Origin: Hortaea werneckii
Taxonomy: Eukaryota > Ascomycota > Dothideomycetes > Mycosphaerellales > Teratosphaeriaceae
Assembly (NCBI GenBank): GCA_037044905.1
Contig: JBAOKB010000020.1
Coordinates: 1,302,001 to 1,366,000 of the forward strand
DNA length: 64,000 nucleotides
Reading direction: 5' to 3'
Shown piece after piece: positions 57,794 through 64,000 of the stretch. The position numbers and the translations under genes are program-made. The notes under the pieces are model-generated. The model had not been told where the DNA came from. It made no database searches and saw nothing but the letters and a program-made list of their open reading frames with translations. The number at the start of each line of letters is the position of its first letter. Within the stretch, counting starts at the first letter, position 1.

Positions 57794-60700
57794 TTACACA
57801 CTCCGACTATACCCAGCGGACTTCATCTGCCGACCCCCTCGGGTCCTCTCCCACCACTTCCTCCCCTCATCCACCCATAGCACCAAACTAGCCATCGCCA
57901 CCAACCTGACCAGGTCCCCAACACCCAGGGCTTCAGTCTGGAAGACACGCTGCAGCGGCGGGAAATAGATGACCATGCCCTGGCCCAGAAGCGATCCCAT
58001 GACCGCGTAGTTGAACATACGGTTGCTGTTCTTGCCGCCGAAGACGGGGATCTCGCCGCGGAGGACGGACTTGGTGGAGGAGCGGCAGGTGAGGGCGTTG
58101 AACATGTCGAACAGGACGAACTGGGTGAAGGTGAGGGTGGTGTCGCGGTCGGAGACGACGTGCGCGGCCAGGTCGTCGGCCGTCAGGTTCGAGACGTAGG
58201 TGATGAGCGTGCCGAGGAGGATGAGGATGCCGGATTGGGCGACGCGGCGGATCAGGCGAGGCGTTAGCACGCGTGCGTTGCGGGAGCGTGGTGGTTGGGT
58301 CAGGAGAGCTGGGTCGACGGGTTCTACACCGAGGGATTGTGCTGGTGGGCCGTCCATGAGGATGTCTGAGATACACTGTTAGTTTCATCGGGTGGATCAA
58401 GGTTGTAGGGTCAGCTTACTTATCCAGAGGATTTGCATGGCATTGAGCGGGTTCTTCCATCCGCCCAGTGTGCTCATCATGACCAGGCCTAGCGCAGCAA
58501 CGCTCGTGCTGAGTTGGAAAGTCAGGAAGTTTTGGATGTTGTAGAAGATGCCCTTGCCTTCCTCAATGGCAGAAAGGATGGTGGAGAAGTCGTCGTCGGT
58601 CAGGATCATGTCGGCTGCCTCCTTCGCCACGTCGGTACCAAGCTTGCCCATCGACACGCCAATGTCAGCTTTCTTGAGGGCTGGCGCGTCATTGACGCCG
58701 TCGCCTGTCATGGCCACCACGTCGCCACGAGACTGTAGAGCACGAATGATCTTGAGTTTGTGCTCAGGTGATGTACGAGCGAAGATGGAGACGCGACCCA
58801 TAGCTTCCGCGAGCTCAGCTTCACTCATGTGGTCCAGCTGATCGCCTCTCAAGACTGGCGAGCCCAAGGCAGAGTTGAGATTGATAGGCATTCCCAGTCT
58901 CTTACCAATGGCAACGGCAGTAGTATCAGCATCGCCAGTGATCATGATGACCTTCACGCCACCAGCCATCAATCGCCTGATTGAGCGATCGACACCCTTG
59001 CGTGGTGGGTCAGCCATACCGACTAACCCAGCGAAGCAGAGACCACTGTATATCTCCTCATTTGCCTGCGCGTCCGTTTTCCCATCTGGCCCTGGTGTGG
59101 AAGCCTGACTTCGCGTACTTCGCGGTGTCGCGTTCTTGACCGGCCCTGAAGCGAATGAAAGCACTCTCAGACCTTCCTCTGCCATCCTCTGCGCGGCTGA
59201 TTCGACCTCTTGTCTTCTCTTGTCATCTAAGATGACTTCGCCGCCAGTGGGAGTCAGGTAAGTATTACACCGTCCGATGACGCGCTCGAGGGCGCCCTTA
59301 ATGTAAGCTGTGTCATCCCCTCCGTTCTGGCCGGAGAAGATTACTCCCATCCACTTGCGCTCGCTCGAAAATGGAATTTCATGTTTGCGACCTCCGAGCC
59401 GCTCACGCACATCATCTTCGCCAAAAGCGTCCATGAGGTCCAAAAGGGCAACATCGGTTGGTTGGCCTGCCCAGCGGCTTTTTGCGGCTGCTAGCTCCTC
59501 GCCACCGGTATTTGCAAGGACTGCGGCGCTCGCAGGATTGATGTGGGCGTGGGTATGCGTGTTGAGGCGTGCATTGTTGACTACATTCGCTGTCCTAAGT
59601 ACGGCTTGCGTTGTAGCCCCATTTGGGTTGTCGGAGTGGACTTTTGTGACCTCTTTTGGCGTGTCGTCGCCAAAGCTCCACAGCTTGGTAGCAGTCATAT
59701 GGTTGATAGTCAACGTGCCTGTCTTGTCACTGCAGATGACATTTACGCTTCCGAGAGTTTCAACAGACGGCAGCCGGCGCACAATAGCATGACGCTTGCT
59801 CATTCTGAGCACACCGAGCGCTAGAGTCACTGTAACAATGATCGGCAGGCCCTCCGGGATGGCAGCGACGGCTAGAGACACTCCAATTTGGAACAGCTCT
59901 AAGAACTTGAGTCCACGCCAGAGTCCAACCATCATGATCAGGCCGATGACACCAAAGGACATGTAGCTCAGGTCTTTGCCTAGTCTGTCCATGGAAAGCT
60001 GGAGTGGCGTGCGTGGGCTTTCAATCTCCTGCAGCGAAGCACTGATGGCGCCAAACTCGGTTTCTCCTCCTGTCCCTATGACAATGCCTTGGCCGTAGCC
60101 ACTCCGGACAAGGGTACCCATGAAAGCAATGTTTGTCTGCTCGTTGAGACGTAGTTCACCGCCCAAGCCGGCCGCCTGATAGACAGGGGGCTGAATGCCA
60201 CCATTACTGAACTGCCCGCTCGCCGACAAGGTGTCGCTGTACTTGTGCACAGGCTCATTTTCACCAGTGAGATTGCTCTCGTCAATGCTCAAGTCTGCTG
60301 AGTGGGTTATTCGGATGTCCGCTGGGATCCTGTCCCCGGTGTGAAACAAAACCAGATCACCTGTGACCAGCTGCGAAGCAGATATGGTTGTGCTCGCCTT
60401 CTCAGCCGTTCCTAGATCCGCCGTGCCTGGTCCCTTGGGCGTTCCATTCGTCTGCGGCTGGCTTGATGCTGACCGAATGACATGGGCACTGTGTGGAACT
60501 AGCTGGTTCAGCGCTTCCAAGCTCTTCTCGCTTCTGTACTCTTGAACGAAGGCCACAGTGACGACGATGACGACGGCGATGGCAATGCTGATGGCGTCCT
60601 CAAAATTGCCCATGATGGCACTGACGGCTGCGCTGGCCAGCAGCAGCAGAATCAGCGTCTCCTGAAACTGCTTCACGAAGCGTAGCCATAGCGGCTCCGG

Positions 60701-61003
60701 CTCTTCGTGTGGCAGCTCGTTCGGACCGTGGGATTGTAGCCTTGCCCCTGCATCGGTGGGATGCAATCCGTGGCTCAGCGACGTATGATGCTTTTCCGCC
60801 ACCTGCTCCGCACTCAACTGGGCGTGCTCCGAGGTGAGAGATTGCTGCCCGGGGATCTTAACACGGCTCTTGGTCCGGTGGTGTCGGGACTGTTGCGCAT
60901 CGTCTGGCGGCGGGTGGAGGGTGGAGCCCGGGGGCGGACTGGTCGGACGTTTGTTGGGCGGCGCATTGTAGAGCGGGAGGGAGGGGGTGCTGGCTCGGGA
61001 CAT
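57794..61003 (-). CDS. pmr1: P-type Ca2+/Mn2+ ATPase Pmr1 (SPCA)
   Basis: Golgi pump supplying Ca2+ and Mn2+ to glycosylation enzymes. Exons are 61003-58420 and 58365-57794 (1051 residues). A Pro/Ser-rich N-terminal extension (about 75 residues) precedes the cation-ATPase N domain. The actuator domain has LTGENEPVHK, the membrane calcium site VAAIPEGLP, the phosphorylation motif SDKTGTLT with D426, and the hinge MTGDGVNDAPALK. C-terminal membrane helices are encoded across the intron (QILWI|NILMDGPPA). Length and motifs match the PMR1/SPCA group rather than plasma-membrane or SERCA pumps. Confidence 0.95.
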
Positions 61004-61459
61004 GCTCTGCTTCTAAACTGGGCCTACATCCATTCAGAGGGACGGATGGTGTGAGATGGATCGCACGTGTCTTTAAACTATCATCGCAGCCAATCTTTAA
61101 TCAAATGGTTGATTGAGGCTCCAGTCGTGCTTGGGAGTCGATTTCATTCAGTAAGTCCCCCCAATGCCATCCAATGCGGCGGGTGTAGCGAGCGGGTGAG
61201 CCGGGGAGCTTATAGGGACAAGTATAGTATGTACGGAGGTCGGTCAAGGGAGTGTAGATCGGAGGTGATCTCGCTCATGTTTCCTGGCTTCTTACCCCGG
61301 ATCCGTCAGAGCCTCAATCCACCCGCGCCGCGCTAAACCATATTGTACACCTACTGTAGGTACAATATTGATTAAGCGTTTTGATTGACCGTCTTCGCCA
61401 ACATCTCTAACTACATAGTACCTGAAACTCTTCCTCATCATGCACAATAATGGCTGACC
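61004..61459. other. Divergent promoter region of pmr1 and PLC-like gene
   Basis: 455 bases between divergent starts. Holds a bulged inverted repeat at 61340-61369 and upstream ATGs at 61440 and 61450. Confidence 0.5.
61340..61369. repeat. Imperfect inverted repeat, ATATTGTAC...
   Basis: The left arm ATATTGTACACCTAC and right arm GTAGGTACAATAT pair over 13 bases with a two-base bulge and almost no loop. It sits about 90 bases before the PLC-like start codon, where a dimeric regulator could bind. Confidence 0.5.
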
Positions 61460-61515
61460 ATGCTCCTACGCACCCTCCCATCCTCAAGCTTGGGGAAAGT
61501 CATTCTCTCGGCTAG
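61440..61515 (+). promoter_or_regulatory. Two upstream ORFs before the PLC-like start
   Basis: ATG at 61440 opens a five-codon frame ending at 61457. ATG at 61450, in strong context (A at -3, G at +4), opens a 21-codon frame ending at 61515 that overlaps the main start in another frame. If the message begins upstream of them they would reduce translation of the main frame; the transcript start is unknown. Confidence 0.45.
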
Positions 61516-62907
61516 CTTCACCATCGCAGCCTTGCTGGTCCTGGCCACCTTCGCTGGCTTCACTGGCCCCATCAACGCCCTTTCGAACTTGTATGGCGGC
61601 AACAATTCATCGACACCCCTGACTACGCTCGCCCTGGAGAAAGTCTTGAGCGATGCGAGACCCGTCTTTGGCGAAAGCGTATACGCATCAACCAACAAGT
61701 CAGACTGGTGAGGACCGAATTCCCTCGCCCACCCCCAGAGCAATCCGTGTTGATCGACCCTTTCCAGGATGAAAGCATACCCCGATGAGACGCCTCTCAC
61801 CCGCATGAACATCCCGGGCACACATGATGCAGCGACCTGGAATTACAGCCTCGCTACCCAGCGATATCTAGACCATGTGACCGACCTCGTCGACACCACC
61901 GAATTCGACCCGGCGGCCTACCGATGCCAGACCCGCTCATTCGCCCAGATGCTGGACGACGGCATCCGTGCTTTCGATCTCCGGTACGCCTACGATGTCA
62001 CCAACAGCTCGCTCGTCTTCTGGCACGGTCCGGCGCTGCAGTCCCAAACAGCCACCGTCGACGATGTAATGTACGGCTTCTACCGCTGGCTGGACCAGCA
62101 CCCCTCCGAAGTTGTCTTCCTATCATTCCAATACCAAAGCTCAACGACTCCGTACGCAACAAACAGTCAAGGCGTACAGAGCTTATTGTTCGACACTCTG
62201 ACTTCACCCGCTGCTAAGCAATACATCCAGCAGACCACTGGTGAAATTGGCACGTTAGGAGAGAGCCGTGGCCGAATCATGCTCCTCAAGCGGTTCGATC
62301 TGGATCGACTGCCAGCGTCATATGATGCCGCGCTCCCAGGCTTGCACTTCTCCCCGACTGACTGGACGGAGAACGGCGACAACATCACCTTGACACTCAA
62401 CGCATCGACGGGTTTGACAGCATATATCGAAGACTATTTCCTACCGCAGACATCTTTACACTCTACCGTTGAGGAGAACATCCGATGGAAGGTATCATAC
62501 CCCCTGAATGAAACAACTACCCTTTATTTCGTTTTCTTTCTTGAAACCCTCAAAAATGTAAACCTTTCGACTAACACCCAAAACAACAGCTCAACGCCAC
62601 CACAGCGCACCTCCACATGGCCGCAAGTCACGGGATCCGCGATGCGAAACCCCATCCCCACGACGACCTCTTCTGGACTTTCGCCTCCAGCACCAAACTC
62701 CCCAACATCCCCCCGATCACACCAGCCATGCAAGCGCTCGGGAACACGAGTGGCGCAACGCCTGGCCAGGGGGGAGTCAACCACCAACTGGTGCCGATCC
62801 TGCGGGAGATGCAGGGCCAGCGGCTCGGGATCGTCATGTTTGATTTCTACGAGGAACCGGGGGAGCTTCTGGATGTGTTTCTGGGGTTGCTCCCGCCGGA
62901 GTACTAG
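61460..62907 (+). CDS. PI-PLC X-like phosphodiesterase, membrane-anchored or secreted
   Basis: Single-domain phosphodiesterase of the PLC-like superfamily. Exons are 61460-61707, 61768-62491 and 62590-62907 (429 residues). A hydrophobic segment near the N-terminus (SASFTIAALLVLATFAGFTG, residues ~17-36) acts as a signal peptide or anchor. The catalytic His pair is H102 (NIPGTHDAATW) and H169 (VFWHGP), with the conserved DDGIRAFDLR between them. Several N-x-S/T sites suggest lumenal or outside exposure. There is no EF-hand, C2 or PH domain, so it is not a classical signalling PLC. Two upstream ATGs precede the chosen start. Confidence 0.86.
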
Positions 62908-63463
62908 GTAGTAGGTAGGCGTCGGTGACAGGCGCGGGTGGGGGGGTCTTTGTTGGCAAAGTGGTGTCAGCTGTCCTGGTCAGCAATTTAGATTCGTGAT
63001 ATTCTTCTGATGTGTACAACAATGGGTCTTTCTCCAAGTCCTCTTTCTTTTTCGTCCTCGGCCACCTGGACGCCCGTACATTTCAGTGTTGAGCCCCAAG
63101 AGGAGAGAAGAAACGAAACAAGTTGAAGGTCTAGCGTAGCAAAACATATAGACTCCCACGGTGATTTCTCACAATTGAGCGTTTTTTCAGCTAGTATTAT
63201 CTAAATCGTACATCGTTTCACAAAGATAAGTGCAGGAATAGCATATGTACATCGCTCAGTCCCTTGCAATCACTCCTTTGGAATGCCATCAAGTGACGCC
63301 CCCCTGTAACGGCCCCAACGATCTTCGGCCGCTCATGACATCCGAGAGGACAAGCATCTGCACTATTCCCGAAAAGACTTTGTCATGTGATTAATCGCCC
63401 ATAGTACTACGCGTGCGTCCCGCTATCGCCGTCCCATGGACGACGACAACAGAGACCATCGTC
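62908..63463. other. Convergent 3' spacer
   Basis: Between the PLC-like stop and the stop of the opposing gene. Nothing supported beyond partial TAGGTAG motifs near 62908. Confidence 0.5.
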
Positions 63464-64000
63464 CTACTGCTGGCCCCAGAGGATCGTATTCAGCACCGTA
63501 TAAGGCGAATGGTCATTCTCCTCAAACATGCTATCAGAATTAGCCGGGGTGATGATAGCCGAATGATCCGTCTTGACACTGTCGTCGTCCGGGCCGTCGG
63601 TCGAAACAATATTCGCGTCGCCAGGGAAATCCGGGGGTCGCTGCTCGTTGACCTTGAGTTTCCGGAGAGCGTTGATGCCGCGCTGCACGGGCGCCGAGAT
63701 TTCCTGCGGGTCGATGCTGTTCGTGATATCGGTCATGACGGCGACGAAGCGGCCGATGAGCTTGCGGGCCCGCTCGTTGCGCGTGTGCTCGCCTAGGATG
63801 CCGAGGAGTAAGGCGGAGCTCAGGGCGCGGTGCATCGCTGCCCAGGATTGTCGGGCGAAGGATGTGCAGTTGTTCAGGCCTAGGTAGGCTTCCACGGTGT
63901 TGATTAGGTTGTCGATGCAGAGGTGTTTGAATGCATTTTGCAGTTCGAGGTCGGAAATGCTGGGGCTGATAGCAGGGCGATATAGCTCTGATAAAGCGTA
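63464..64000 (-). CDS. 3' end of a probable fungal-specific transcription factor
   Basis: The open frame continues past the window edge; 178 C-terminal codons plus the stop are visible. Sequences such as ELQNAFKHLCIDNLINTVEA, the following YLGLNNCTSFARQSWAAMHR and the ALSSALLLGILGE block look like the helical middle-homology region of Zn2Cys6 regulators. The tail is acidic with MFEENDHSPYTVLNTILWG at the end, a type of short hydrophobic-acidic motif common at activator C-termini. The DNA-binding domain would be outside the window, so the assignment is tentative. Confidence 0.6.
   Translation of the reverse strand, partial: YALSELYRPAISPSISDLELQNAFKHLCIDNLINTVEAYLGLNNCTSFARQSWAAMHRALSSALLLGILGEHTRNERARKLIGRFVAVMTDITNSIDPQEISAPVQRGINALRKLKVNEQRPPDFPGDANIVSTDGPDDDSVKTDHSAIITPANSDSMFEENDHSPYTVLNTILWGQQ

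Noticed and set aside
1..64000. Secondary-metabolite cluster around the tyrosinase or PLC-like gene
   Set aside because: No polyketide synthase, peptide synthetase, terpene cyclase, P450 or transporter grouping is present; Coq1 is a mitochondrial prenyl synthase.

Overview
The window is nuclear DNA of a filamentous ascomycete (Pezizomycotina). The evidence is short GT-AG introns of about 45-140 bases with CTAAC/CTGAC-like branch sites, fungal families such as a PhiA-type wall protein, a fungal Hsp30, a 2EXR protein and an Flc channel, and one transposon relic with the C-to-T decay of repeat-induced point mutation (RIP). A dothideomycete fits the general style, but that is inference; no species is assigned. 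Genes were assembled by hand by joining exons at splice sites that keep the family motifs in frame.

Layout. 1-2038: 5'-truncated tyrosinase, convergent with a secreted cupin (2459-3296). 4274-13713: cohesin kleisin Rad21, small heat-shock protein, muniscin Syp1 and checkpoint protein Mad1, all plus strand. 14320-22735: arginase, a RasGAP, a four-exon 149-residue protein of unknown function and kinetochore subunit Mis14/Nsl1. 23017-33418, all minus: PhiA-like wall protein, UDP-glucose:glycoprotein glucosyltransferase, Chl1 helicase and V-ATPase assembly factor Vma12. 33744-42931: Coq1 polyprenyl synthase, an ankyrin protein, a calpain-like protease and an Flc/TRP-like membrane protein. 44126-45740: a dead Tc1/mariner-type element. 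46365-53629: metallophosphoesterase, Mediator subunit Med4, a Ser/Thr-rich single-pass membrane protein and a frameshifted 2EXR protein. 55217-64000: GPN3 GTPase, histidine phosphatase with an intron-split start codon, Pmr1 Ca2+/Mn2+ ATPase, a PLC-like phosphodiesterase and the 3' end of a probable transcription factor gene.

Most genes are housekeeping. Two themes recur. Chromosome segregation: Rad21, Mad1, Mis14 and Chl1 lie within about 28 kb. Secretory pathway and membrane homeostasis: UGGT, Vma12, Pmr1 and Flc. I found no secondary-metabolite cluster, no CRISPR and no convincing tRNA. The points most worth checking are two apparent frameshifts (Rad21 and the 2EXR gene), the split start codon, the hidden four-exon gene, the perfect 10-bp palindrome TACCTAGGTA found four times between genes, and the RIP-decayed transposon whose two ends would join into a 20-bp palindrome.
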